Source: an uncultured Bacteroidaceae bacterium (GTDB lineage: Bacteria; Bacteroidota; Bacteroidia; Bacteroidales; Bacteroidaceae). From it: a stretch of DNA of 40,566 nucleotides. Numbering within the stretch: position 1 is the stretch's first letter; every line of letters begins with the position of its first letter. The translations under genes were made by a program, and so were the position numbers. The notes below the pieces were generated by a model, which saw nothing but the letters and a program-made list of their open reading frames with translations, searched no databases and was not told the DNA's origin. The stretch spans positions 1 through 40,566 of the forward strand of contig CAJOHO010000013.1 in assembly GCA_905234555.1 (NCBI GenBank), read 5' to 3'. Below, piece by piece: positions 25,550-32,693 of this stretch.

Positions 25550-26194
25550 ATGAAAAAGAAAGAAGTCTATGATTTCCTCATCAACTACTTCGAACGCGAA
25601 ATGCCCGAAGTAGAGACAGAACTGCACTACGAATCGCCCTTCCAGCTGCTCGTAGCCGTCATTCTTTCGGCCCAATGTACGGACAAACGCGTCAACCTCG
25701 TCACTCCCCCACTCTTTGCCACCTTCCCAACGGCAGAGCTGATGGCACAGGCCACACCCGACGCCATCTATGAATACATCCGCAGCGTGAGTTATCCAAA
25801 CGCCAAAGCCCGTCACCTCGTCGGTATGGCGCAGATGCTTCTTCAAGATTTTGGCGGAGAAGTGCCGGACAATCTGGACGACTTAGTCCGTCTGCCAGGC
25901 GTAGGTCGCAAAACAGCTAACGTCATGCAAGCAGTCGTTTGGAACAAAGCAGCCTTCGCCGTCGATACGCACATCTTCCGCGTAGCCCACCGTCTCGGAC
26001 TGGTAGGCGACAAAGCCACCACCCCCTATGCCGTAGAGATGGAGCTGACCCGTCACTTCCCCGACGAAACGATTCCCCGTGCCCACCACTGGCTCCTCCT
26101 ACATGGACGCTACGTCTGTCAAGCCCGCCGTCCTCATTGCGACCAATGCGGTCTCAAGGAAGTATGCAAGCATTGGCGTTCCAACGTGCTCTGA
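25550..26194 (+). CDS. nth: Endonuclease III (DNA glycosylase/AP lyase)
   Basis: This base-excision repair enzyme removes oxidised pyrimidines and nicks abasic sites. It has 214 residues, the usual size. The helix-hairpin-helix LPGVGRKTAN carries catalytic K121, the aspartate D139 is in AVDTHIFRV, and the [4Fe-4S] ligands C190, C197, C200 and C206 follow the C-X6-C-X2-C-X5-C pattern. It is 11 bp downstream of the cotH-like gene and probably co-transcribed. Its last codons and stop (26180-26194) lie inside the first copy of the 22-bp tandem repeat that fills the next 190 bp, so the C-terminus may have been altered by repeat insertion. Confidence 0.96.
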   Translation: MKKKEVYDFLINYFEREMPEVETELHYESPFQLLVAVILSAQCTDKRVNLVTPPLFATFPTAELMAQATPDAIYEYIRSVSYPNAKARHLVGMAQMLLQDFGGEVPDNLDDLVRLPGVGRKTANVMQAVVWNKAAFAVDTHIFRVAHRLGLVGDKATTPYAVEMELTRHFPDETIPRAHHWLLLHGRYVCQARRPHCDQCGLKEVCKHWRSNVL

Positions 26195-26367
26195 CAGAAT
26201 TTTGAACACGGATCTGACGGATCGACACGGATGTATTTCGAGCACGCTCTGGATGAAATTTGGGCACGCTCTGGCGGAATTTTGAACGTGCTCTGACTGA
26301 ATTTTGAACGTGCTCTGACTGAATTTTGAGCACGCTGTAATTGAATTTCGAGCACGCTTGAATTGTT
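26180..26367. repeat. Degenerate 22-bp tandem repeat array
   Basis: The unit is close to TTTTGAACGTGCTCTGACTGAA, present as two identical adjacent copies at 26280-26301 and 26302-26323. Diverged copies lie at 26236-26257, 26258-26279, 26324-26345 and 26346-26367, and another covers the end of nth (26180-26199). A half-copy mixed with GACGGATCGACACGGATG sits at 26200-26235. Each unit holds a near-palindrome GARCRYGCTC. Looser GAACGTGG words continue to about 26420. Confidence 0.85.
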
Positions 26368-26427
26368 GAGAGAACGTGGTAAAAATGTGGGTGGAACGTG
26401 GTGAAATAGTAAACGGAGCGTGAAAGT

Positions 26428-26536
26428 GTGTACCCATGTACCCTTGTTATATAGATTTCCAAATAAAAATAAAAAAATACATATTGAATTTTTATTTATT
26501 TTGTAAAAGTTTAAGTATAAGGGTACATGGGTACAC
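26428..26536. repeat. Perfect 18-bp inverted repeat around an AT-rich 73-bp spacer
   Basis: GTGTACCCATGTACCCTT at 26428-26445 is the exact complement of 26519-26536. Each arm itself holds the palindrome-like TACCCATGTA. The spacer is almost pure A/T and non-coding. The right arm lies 13 bp from the stop of the VirE/DUF3874-like remnant, so it may mark an end of an old mobile element or be a regulatory structure. Confidence 0.85.
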
Positions 26537-26549
26537 TCAAAAAGCATTA

Positions 26550-26798
26550 TTAAAAAGGCATCTCTTGTTCAAGTACCTGATTTGCAAGGAGTTTACTTCT
26601 CTGTTCAAGCTCTTCCATCATGACACGAACGACCAGATAGCGCATTCCTTGCTTTGTTTTCTTGGGTTCAAATCCCAGTTTTCGCATGGAAATGCCCACT
26701 TTTTGGGCTGTAAATTCACGATTAGGGCCCGTTCTTGACGTGAGCCAGGCGATAATTACACCTGTTTTGACGGCTTGAACCTCTTCCGGAGGCGAGAT
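26550..26798 (-). pseudogene. C-terminal remnant of a VirE/DUF3874-like (phage or plasmid primase-type) protein
   Basis: Translating the minus strand gives 82 codons with no start codon near the 5' end (an in-frame stop lies at 26799-26801) and a TAA stop at 26550-26552. The reading contains GVIIAWLTSRTGPNREFTAQ, KVGISMRKLGFEPKKTKQGM, and RYLVVRVMMEELEQRSKLL. This resembles the last domain (DUF3874) of the VirE/VapE-like helicase-primase proteins carried by Bacteroidales mobile elements. The large N-terminal and helicase parts are missing, so this is a decayed fragment. The family call is from memory of the pattern and should be confirmed by a profile search. Confidence 0.55.
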
Positions 26799-26801
26799 TT
26801 A

Positions 26802-27083
26802 CGCAAAAAAATGGGAATTAAGGCGGTACAAAGGTACTCCGCGACGTATTTTTTCGTTCATTTTCTCCCCTTTTGCGATCATTTCACAAGAAAAAGCTGC
26901 ATTTTTTTGTGTTTTTTTGTACCTTACAATCACCTAGAAAAGCCATCTGCCCGATGAAAGCACCCTCGCACATCATAACCCTCCCCAAACACAAGTAGTA
27001 TCGTATGATGAAATGAGATACACCTTTATCCGTTCTTCGTTTTCCCATTTTATTTAAGCACTCTTCATTTTTTCTCCGAATCA
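26802..27083. other. Non-coding stretch between element remnant and DUF3791 cassette
   Basis: I see no convincing gene in this interval. It is AT-rich with several homopolymer runs of T. A minus-strand TACCTTTG (26829-26836) may be a leftover promoter for the remnant, and lies within a small imperfect hairpin (26823-26842). Confidence 0.5.
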
Positions 27084-27115
27084 TTTGGCAGTTCGGATTT
27101 TTTGTTCTATCTTTG
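27084..27115 (+). promoter_or_regulatory. Promoter of the DUF3791-DUF3990-DUF3791 cassette
   Basis: TTTG at 27084-27087 is followed after 20 bp by TATCTTTG at 27108-27115, a full consensus match. The first ATG is at 27192, leaving a leader of about 70 bases. Confidence 0.75.
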
Positions 27116-27191
27116 CGGTGAATTGTAGACTTATGCAAAGTGTACTCCTACAGCAGAAGGCAAGTACATCGAAGATCATCACACGTGTTAT

Positions 27192-27440
27192 ATGACCACA
27201 AACGACGAACTAAAGTATAACCAAATCCATTTTGCAGTAATGGCAATTGAATCCAGCGCAAAGAAAGAGAACATTACAGGCAAAATGATGTATAGACGAT
27301 TGAAGAAGCAAGGGCTTATTCATCGTCGACTGCTACGTCATTACGACACGCTTCACACCCAAAGCATTGACTGGGTTGCGGATGACACTCTTGAAACTCT
27401 GCACAACTGGGAAAACGAACAAAAGACCATTCAATCATGA
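27192..27440 (+). CDS. DUF3791 domain-containing protein (upstream copy)
   Basis: This 82-residue cytoplasmic protein contains the DUF3791 signature RRLLRHYDTLHTQSIDWVAD (residues about 49-68). The family is found next to DUF3990 genes in Bacteroidota and Firmicutes. The gene overlaps the DUF3990 gene by the 4-base ATGA (27437-27440), pointing to tight co-expression. I infer an antitoxin or chaperone-like role for the DUF3990 product. This is based on arrangement only, as no DNA-binding motif is visible. Confidence 0.85.
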   Translation: MTTNDELKYNQIHFAVMAIESSAKKENITGKMMYRRLKKQGLIHRRLLRHYDTLHTQSIDWVADDTLETLHNWENEQKTIQS

Positions 27441-27958
27441 GTAAGATCACACTATACCACGGATCTCATGTGGCTGTAACGCAACCTTTGGCAAAAGTCG
27501 GAAGAAGAAACCTGGACTTTGGCAGAGGATTTTATATCACCAAACTAAAGTCTCAGGCTGAGGCGTGGGCCGTAGTGGTAGCTGGCAGGAAAGGACGCAG
27601 CGTGGTTCCTGTTGTGAGTATTTACGAAATGGATTTGGAACAAGCCATCTCAGACGGAGCACGTCACAAAATCTTTCCTAAATACAATTTGGAGTGGTTA
27701 GATTATGTCGTAAGCTGTCGCAGGGGGGATAAAGAGTGGGAAAAGTATGACATCGTTGAAGGTGGTGTGGCAAATGATAATGTCATTGATACGGTTGAAG
27801 ACTATGAGAAAGGAATTATCACAGCAGAACAGGCTTTAGGTCAACTACAATATAAAAAGATTAATCATCAGATATGCATTGTCAATCAGTCTATAATAGA
27901 CAAATACTTGTCCTACCAAGGCTGTGAACAATTAAATATGGAGGAAGAAGACGTATGA
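27437..27958 (+). CDS. DUF3990 protein, probable ADP-ribosyltransferase-fold toxin
   Basis: This 173-residue protein starts MSKITLYHGSHVAV. The YHGS motif (about 7-10), the DFGRGFYIT segment (about 28-36) and the conserved tail EGGVANDNVIDTVED, AEQALGQLQYKKINHQICIV match DUF3990, a family placed by fold prediction among ADP-ribosyltransferases. Histidine in the first motif and the aromatic/threonine of the second would form the NAD pocket; the third motif has Gln in NHQICIV where classic enzymes use Glu. The gene is overlapped at both ends by DUF3791 genes (ATGA each side). A toxin that modifies a host or phage target is a fair inference, but the target is unknown. Confidence 0.82.
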   Translation: MSKITLYHGSHVAVTQPLAKVGRRNLDFGRGFYITKLKSQAEAWAVVVAGRKGRSVVPVVSIYEMDLEQAISDGARHKIFPKYNLEWLDYVVSCRRGDKEWEKYDIVEGGVANDNVIDTVEDYEKGIITAEQALGQLQYKKINHQICIVNQSIIDKYLSYQGCEQLNMEEEDV

Positions 27959-28152
27959 GAGATAATGTACTATGGCGCAAACAAAGCAATATCATTATGA
28001 TGTTAGCAGAAGCCTTACAGATTGATGCTGAGAGAGCGTTAGATTTATTCTACTCCACAAAGACCTGTGAACAGTTAGCCTCACCCGAATATGGTCTTCA
28101 GCAAATGAGTGATCAATATATAGTTGACAACATACTTGAAGAAATCAGGTAA
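27955..28152 (+). CDS. DUF3791 domain-containing protein (downstream copy)
   Basis: This 65-residue protein (SNIIMMLAEALQIDAERALD, then LFYSTKTCEQLASPEYGL) matches the second DUF3791 subtype, ending YIVDNILEEIR. It is clearly different in sequence from the upstream DUF3791 copy, so the cassette has two distinct partners rather than a recent duplication. Its ATG overlaps the DUF3990 stop (ATGA). A weak 7-bp hairpin at 28158-28182 lies just after the stop. The function is probably as partner of the DUF3990 protein. Confidence 0.8.
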   Translation: MRDNVLWRKQSNIIMMLAEALQIDAERALDLFYSTKTCEQLASPEYGLQQMSDQYIVDNILEEIR

Positions 28153-28264
28153 ACTATCAGAATCTTGGTGCATACGATTCTGAGGATAAACCTCTTTGGG
28201 CATGTAGGGATGAAATCCAAAGGCATTAATACATTCTTTTAACTCAAACCAAAAATCGTTGTTT

Positions 28265-28855
28265 ATGAAGATATTATTGGTTGTTGCCGTTATGATGAGT
28301 ACAGTTTCAAGTTGCTTTGCATACAGCTCTGATGGTTATTCTCATGTTAGTCATATAGGTGTAGGAATACTATTTTTGATTATTCTCGTCCCTGTAATTT
28401 GGTTTATTCTGAATGTCATACTGTTCTTCAAGATATGGGGTATGACGAATAACATAAAGGATATCATGCAGAAAATCAATCATCTTACATCAAGAATTGA
28501 TGCGCTATATTCCAGCGAAGTTTTTTCCACGACGAATCCAGCCGACCTGCGAAGAAACGCTTTGATGGGAAATATTGACAATGTGAAAAAAACGTTATTG
28601 ACGCTTTTCTGTAATCAAGTCGAGTCAAGTTTTAATAGCAAGAAGACATTTAGTCATTATAAAGATGAAAACGGGAAAAGGCATCTGGCTAATCTCAAGG
28701 AACAAAATCTCAAAGAATCTATTCGCCCTTTCATTGAAAATTTGGAAGTCCAATTTCACAAGATAGATGAGGAGATACCTTCATATATTAAGAAAATGGT
28801 AACCTATGAAGACTATTTCAATCTTTTTCAGGAAAGAGAAAACACTCCAGTTTAG
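28265..28855 (+). CDS. Membrane protein of unknown function
   Basis: The 196-residue product has a hydrophobic N-terminus (MKILLVVAVMMSTVSSCFAY) that reads as a signal peptide or first membrane helix, then a clear membrane segment (VGILFLIILVPVIWFILNVI). A mostly helical, charged region of about 140 residues follows. I do not recognise the family. I chose ATG 28265 over the TTG at 28259. Codon use is AT-rich, as in the preceding cassette and unlike the flanking housekeeping genes, so it probably belongs to the same acquired island. Its stop overlaps the convergent B3/B4 gene by 4 bases. Confidence 0.7.
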   Translation: MKILLVVAVMMSTVSSCFAYSSDGYSHVSHIGVGILFLIILVPVIWFILNVILFFKIWGMTNNIKDIMQKINHLTSRIDALYSSEVFSTTNPADLRRNALMGNIDNVKKTLLTLFCNQVESSFNSKKTFSHYKDENGKRHLANLKEQNLKESIRPFIENLEVQFHKIDEEIPSYIKKMVTYEDYFNLFQERENTPV

Positions 28856-29526
28856 TATATTTCTATGGAAAAGTCGTGGCCTTCGGCATAGCGTTCCATC
28901 AGGTCGCAGATGAACTGACAACAGGCACGTACTTGGTCGGTGTTGCCGTCGTAGCCGTTGACCAATGCTAAAAGATGGGTGGTCTGAAGCGACATTTTGG
29001 TGCGTTCGTGGTCGCTTGTGGGTGTGCCTATGCCACCTTTGCTGTCGCGAATAACGGGCAGACCGGCAATATTGAGCGGACCTCGTCCGATGCCTTCGTA
29101 GGGTTCGCCTTCTCTGCCTATACCCAAGGCGATGGTGTCGCCCTCGATGCGGTCGTAGTCAAAGCCGCCGATGCTGTAACCGAAGCGAATGGAGGCGAGA
29201 TTCACAAGATCGACGGCTGTGTCAATCTGGTAAAGGTCCTTTCCCTGCAACGTGCGACGGACAAGTTGTTCGTTGGACGGGCGATAGCGGCTCGGGTCTT
29301 TCCCGCAGGCTTTGTAGGCACGACGGGTGGCTTCGATTCCGCTAATCTGCTTGATGCTATCAACGGTATAGCGGCTGCGCATTTCCTCCACTTGCTGACG
29401 GATTTCTGTCCACAGCCCTTCGCTGTACGGCGTATTGGTGAAAGTGGCATAGACCACGCCGCCGACATACTGAGGCCAGGCTGTCCGAAGGTCTGCATCC
29501 ACCAAAAATGTTTTCTTCTGTATCAT
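28852..29526 (-). CDS. B3/B4 domain-containing protein (PheT-like tRNA-editing fold)
   Basis: This 224-residue protein consists of a stand-alone B3/B4 domain like the editing domain of phenylalanyl-tRNA synthetase beta. Marks are AYKACGKDPSRYRPSNEQLV, LYQIDTAVDLVNLASIRFG and GGFDYDRIEGDTIALGIGR. Such free domains may hydrolyse mischarged tRNA or amino-acid adducts, but most are uncharacterised. The longer open frame reaches 29589; I chose ATG 29524-29526 because the segment before it shows no family similarity and because a TACTTTTG box (29559-29566) then falls at a sensible distance. Confidence 0.85.
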   Translation of the reverse strand: MIQKKTFLVDADLRTAWPQYVGGVVYATFTNTPYSEGLWTEIRQQVEEMRSRYTVDSIKQISGIEATRRAYKACGKDPSRYRPSNEQLVRRTLQGKDLYQIDTAVDLVNLASIRFGYSIGGFDYDRIEGDTIALGIGREGEPYEGIGRGPLNIAGLPVIRDSKGGIGTPTSDHERTKMSLQTTHLLALVNGYDGNTDQVRACCQFICDLMERYAEGHDFSIEIY

Positions 29527-29558
29527 GATTTCGTGTATGACTTTGTCGTTTGGAGTGA

Positions 29559-29566
29559 CAAAAGTA
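29559..29566 (-). promoter_or_regulatory. -7 box for the B3/B4 gene
   Basis: The complement reads TACTTTTG, 32 bp upstream of the chosen ATG. No clear -33 TTTG is seen. Confidence 0.5.
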
Positions 29567-29640
29567 CGAATTATTTCCGAGTACACCATCTTTTCAGGCA
29601 GAAAAATGACTGTTTGTTTCCCTTTCTCTCAAAAAAACCG

Positions 29641-29648
29641 TAACTTTG
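29641..29648 (+). promoter_or_regulatory. -7 box for mutY
   Basis: TAACTTTG, 39 bp before the mutY ATG. The nearest TTTG (29613-29616) is 24 bp upstream, longer than normal. This box also rules out the TTG at 29646 as the real start. Confidence 0.55.
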
Positions 29649-29687
29649 CTCACCACGTTCACAGAAGTTACTCCAAATCCCTACATC

Positions 29688-30680
29688 ATGCACAACAACT
29701 TCACACCCATACTTCTCCAATGGTTCCTCGAGAACGGACGCGACCTGCCTTGGCGTCACACCCGTGACCCCTACGCCATCTGGCTCAGCGAGATCATTCT
29801 TCAGCAGACGCGCATCCAGCAAGGACAGGCCTACTGGGAGCGGTTCATGCAGAAGTTTCCGACGGTTGAGGCTTTGGCAGCGGCGACAGAAGACGAGGTG
29901 CTGAGGTTGTGGCAAGGACTGGGCTATTACAGCCGTGCAAGGAACCTGCATTTCGCTGCACAACAGATTGCCAAAATAGGTCATTTCCCCACGACCTACG
30001 AAGAAACCCGGAAGCTGAAAGGCGTAGGCGACTACACAGCAGCAGCCATTGCGTCCATCGCTTTCGGACTGCCTCACGCCGCCGTGGATGGAAATGTGTA
30101 TCGGGTGCTGAGCCGCCACTTCGGCATTGACAGTCCTATCAACTCCACAGAAGGAAAACACCTGTTCGCCGAACTTGCCCAGCAGTTGCTGCCAAAGGAA
30201 GAAGCCTCAGCCTTCAACCAAGCGATGATGGATTTCGGTGCCATCCAATGTACGCCTCAGTCTCCACGCTGTGTGCTCTGTCCTTTACAAGAAACCTGCG
30301 ATGCCCTTCACACCGGACGTATCGACACCTTGCCCGTCAAACTGAAAAAGCTGGAAATCAAGACCCGCCACCTTACCTATATTTATGTGCGATGCAAAGG
30401 CGAGACAGCCATCCGCCGACGACCAGCCGGTGACATTTTACAGGGATTGTGGGAACCGTGGAACGTGGAGAAAACGCCCAAGGACTTACCCCTGATTCTT
30501 TTGCGTAAAGACGTTAAGCATGTGCTGACGCACAGGATTCTGCTAGCAGACTTCTACCTGTTAGACATAGACAAAAGACCTTCTATCCCAGAGGAATACA
30601 TCTGGATTCCTGAAGCAGAACTTGAAAACTATGCATTACCCCGTCTCATCGAGATTCTGCTGGAAAGTCTGCCCCGATGA
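29688..30680 (+). CDS. mutY: A/G-specific adenine glycosylase
   Basis: The enzyme removes adenine mispaired with 8-oxoguanine. With the ATG at 29688 it has 330 residues. Visible elements are WLSEIILQQTR with catalytic E35, the helix-hairpin-helix LKGVGDYTA (110-118), D134 in AVDGNVYRVLSR, and the [4Fe-4S] cysteines C188, C195, C198 and C204. The C-terminal 110 residues form the NUDIX-like 8-oxoG recognition domain (GDILQGLWEPWNVE). It is convergent with the AI-2E-type gene and paralogous to nth, which lies on the other side of the accessory island. Confidence 0.95.
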   Translation: MHNNFTPILLQWFLENGRDLPWRHTRDPYAIWLSEIILQQTRIQQGQAYWERFMQKFPTVEALAAATEDEVLRLWQGLGYYSRARNLHFAAQQIAKIGHFPTTYEETRKLKGVGDYTAAAIASIAFGLPHAAVDGNVYRVLSRHFGIDSPINSTEGKHLFAELAQQLLPKEEASAFNQAMMDFGAIQCTPQSPRCVLCPLQETCDALHTGRIDTLPVKLKKLEIKTRHLTYIYVRCKGETAIRRRPAGDILQGLWEPWNVEKTPKDLPLILLRKDVKHVLTHRILLADFYLLDIDKRPSIPEEYIWIPEAELENYALPRLIEILLESLPR

Positions 30681-30688
30681 AACATTAA

Positions 30689-30715
30689 TGGAACTCACCT
30701 ACACGATGAGTTCCA
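30689..30715. terminator. Hairpin between convergent mutY and AI-2E-type genes
   Basis: TGGAACTCA and TGAGTTCCA form a 9-bp perfect stem with a 9-base loop starting 8 bp after the mutY stop and running into the last codons of the opposing gene. There is no strong T-run, so a role as a terminator is tentative. Confidence 0.4.
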
Positions 30716-31811
30716 CGTCATTTTCTTTCTCATCCACAATCGGCTCTCCTTGCAGCACAAACCGTTTGTAATAGGAAATCAAAAGGGTGGTCAGCGGCAG
30801 GGCGATAATCAGTCCGACGAAGCCGAGCAACGTACCCCAAACCGACAGACTCAACAGGATGACTGCGGCGTTCAGTCCCATTGCCTTACCCATGATCTTG
30901 GGCGTGAGGTACAAGTCCTGAATGGTCTGGACAATGACAAACACTAAAGCTGCCAAAGCGATGATTCCCCAGAAGTTCTCGCCTGTGTCGTGTGCCTTCA
31001 GCAAGGCAAAGATGATGGCAGGAATGAAACCAACGACTTGTAGATAGGGAACGAGGTTGAGGAATCCGATGAAAAGTCCCAACGGAATGGCGAGTGGGAA
31101 GTCGATGATGACGAAACCGATAGAGAAAAGAATGCCGACGCAGAGGGCGATGAGCGACTGACCGCGGAAATAGGCGTTCATGCCGTTCTTCACGTCAGTA
31201 ATCATGCCCGACACGAACTTACGGTGTTTGCGCGGCACGAAATTGATGAAGCCCGAACTGAGCTTCTCGTAGTCGAGCAGAATGAAGAACAGATAGAGAA
31301 TGGCAACCAGCGAGGCGATGAATCCTACCAGCGCTTCCAGAGAACCTGAGACAAAGGAAAGGAGCTGGGGAACTCGCTCGTTTAGGAAATCGCGGATGTC
31401 GTCGAAAGTGAGATAATCGCGCAGGTTGTCGATGTCGAGATAGGGTTTCACGTATTCTTCAATGAACTGCGGAAACTGCCCTGTGGCGCTGTTCGACTTC
31501 AGATAATGGACGACGATGTCTTCCAAGCGGTGGAACTCTTCAATCACAGGCGGCACCACCAGCCAGCACACAAGCGCCAGTACTCCGATGAGGGAAACAA
31601 GGGTGGCGACAATGGCCAGCACACGATACTTCAACTTACATTTGTACTGGAAGAAGCAAACGATGGGATAAAGCATATAAGCCACAATCCACGCCACGAA
31701 AAACGGAATCAGCACACTACTGAGCCGACGCAGCAGCAGGTAGAGAAGAACCAAAACGAGAAGGGTTCCAAGGATGCGGACAAAACGATCGAAAGTGATT
31801 TCCTTACGCAT
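30699..31811 (-). CDS. AI-2E family transporter (YhhQ/PerM/TqsA-type permease)
   Basis: This 370-residue inner-membrane protein has about seven to eight hydrophobic segments: LGTLLVLVLLYLLLRRLSS and FFVAWIVAYMLYPIV at the start, a soluble loop around 85-140, then paired helices from VGFIASLVAILYLFFILL onwards. It has the family motif GLFIGFLNLVPYLQVVGFIP (around 240-260) and the end motif TLLGFVGLIIALPLTTLL. The family includes the E. coli autoinducer-2 exporter TqsA and Na+/H+ antiporters, but most members have unknown substrates, so no substrate should be assigned. Confidence 0.88.
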   Translation of the reverse strand: MRKEITFDRFVRILGTLLVLVLLYLLLRRLSSVLIPFFVAWIVAYMLYPIVCFFQYKCKLKYRVLAIVATLVSLIGVLALVCWLVVPPVIEEFHRLEDIVVHYLKSNSATGQFPQFIEEYVKPYLDIDNLRDYLTFDDIRDFLNERVPQLLSFVSGSLEALVGFIASLVAILYLFFILLDYEKLSSGFINFVPRKHRKFVSGMITDVKNGMNAYFRGQSLIALCVGILFSIGFVIIDFPLAIPLGLFIGFLNLVPYLQVVGFIPAIIFALLKAHDTGENFWGIIALAALVFVIVQTIQDLYLTPKIMGKAMGLNAAVILLSLSVWGTLLGFVGLIIALPLTTLLISYYKRFVLQGEPIVDEKENDVELIV

Positions 31812-31949
31812 AAGACTGTTTGTTGGTTTTCACAGCAAAAGTAGTGAAAAAACAGCACAAATGGGGTCGTTTGGGCGTAAAAAGTGTTTCTTTTTGCTAA
31901 AAAAACATTTTTCTCGTCAAAAACTGAGGCAAATCTCGTAATTCTTTTA

Positions 31950-31957
31950 TAAATTTG
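31950..31957 (+). promoter_or_regulatory. -7 box close to the rsmI start
   Basis: TAAATTTG ends 7 bp before the rsmI ATG, implying a very short leader. No good TTTG is seen 19-21 bp upstream, so this is weaker than the cotH-type promoter. Confidence 0.45.
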
Positions 31958-31964
31958 CCGTGCA

Positions 31965-32693
31965 ATGGGAAAATTGTATATCGTTCCAACTCCCGTCGGC
32001 AACATGGAGGACATGACACTTCGTGCCATCCGAATCCTGAAAGAAGCCGACCTCATCCTGGCAGAGGACACACGCACGTCGAGTGTCCTGCTGAAGCATT
32101 ATGACATTCACGGCGAACTGCTCTCGCACCATAAGTTCAACGAACACCAGACGGTGGAAGGCATCGTCCGACGACTTCAGGGTGGAGCCACCGTCGCCCT
32201 CATCAGCGATGCTGGCACACCTGGCATCAGCGATCCAGGTTTCCTGCTGGTTCGTGAGTGCGTCAGAGCTGGCGACATCGAAGTGCAGACACTCCCAGGA
32301 GCCACAGCTTTTGTGCCGGCACTTGTGTCGTCGGGACTTCCCTGCGAGCGTTTCTGCTTCGAAGGTTTCCTGCCTCAGAAGAAAGGACGCCAGACAAGAC
32401 TGGAGGCTCTTCGTGAAGAAACACGTACCATGATTTTCTACGAATCTCCCTACCGCCTGCTGAAGACCTTGCAGCAATTTGCCGAAGTGTTCGGTGAAGA
32501 CCGGCAGGTAAGCGTCTGTCGGGAAATCTCGAAGATTCATGAGGAAAGCGTACGAGGAACACTCGCCGAAGTCATCGCACACTTCACGGAGACTGAACCA
32601 AGGGGCGAAATCGTCATTGTGCTTGCCGGCGTGATGAACGGAGAGAAGCCCGTCAAAGAGAAAAACTTATCAAAAAACAAATACAAGCAATGA
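31965..32693 (+). CDS. rsmI: 16S rRNA (cytidine(1402)-2'-O)-methyltransferase
   Basis: This tetrapyrrole-methylase-fold enzyme 2'-O-methylates C1402 of 16S rRNA in the decoding centre. It has 242 residues. The start MGKLYIVPTPVGNMEDMTLR holds the family PTPVGN motif; LAEDTRTSSVLLKHY, ISDAGTPGISDPGF and LPGATAFVPALVSSGLP are the other conserved blocks, and FEGFLPQKKGRQ is typical of RsmI. It is coupled by a 4-base ATGA overlap (32690-32693) to a coiled-coil lipoprotein gene. Confidence 0.95.
   Translation: MGKLYIVPTPVGNMEDMTLRAIRILKEADLILAEDTRTSSVLLKHYDIHGELLSHHKFNEHQTVEGIVRRLQGGATVALISDAGTPGISDPGFLLVRECVRAGDIEVQTLPGATAFVPALVSSGLPCERFCFEGFLPQKKGRQTRLEALREETRTMIFYESPYRLLKTLQQFAEVFGEDRQVSVCREISKIHEESVRGTLAEVIAHFTETEPRGEIVIVLAGVMNGEKPVKEKNLSKNKYKQ

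Noticed and set aside
26180-26367. CRISPR array
   Set aside because: The 22-bp units are directly adjacent with no unique spacers, and no cas genes are in the window.
26884-27138. 84-codon minus-strand open frame in the spacer
   Set aside because: Lys/Arg-rich without family similarity; it overlaps the consensus promoter of the DUF3791 cassette on the other strand.
29646-29687. TTG start for mutY, 14 codons upstream
   Set aside because: It falls inside the TAACTTTG promoter box and adds residues without family similarity; ATG 29688 fits.
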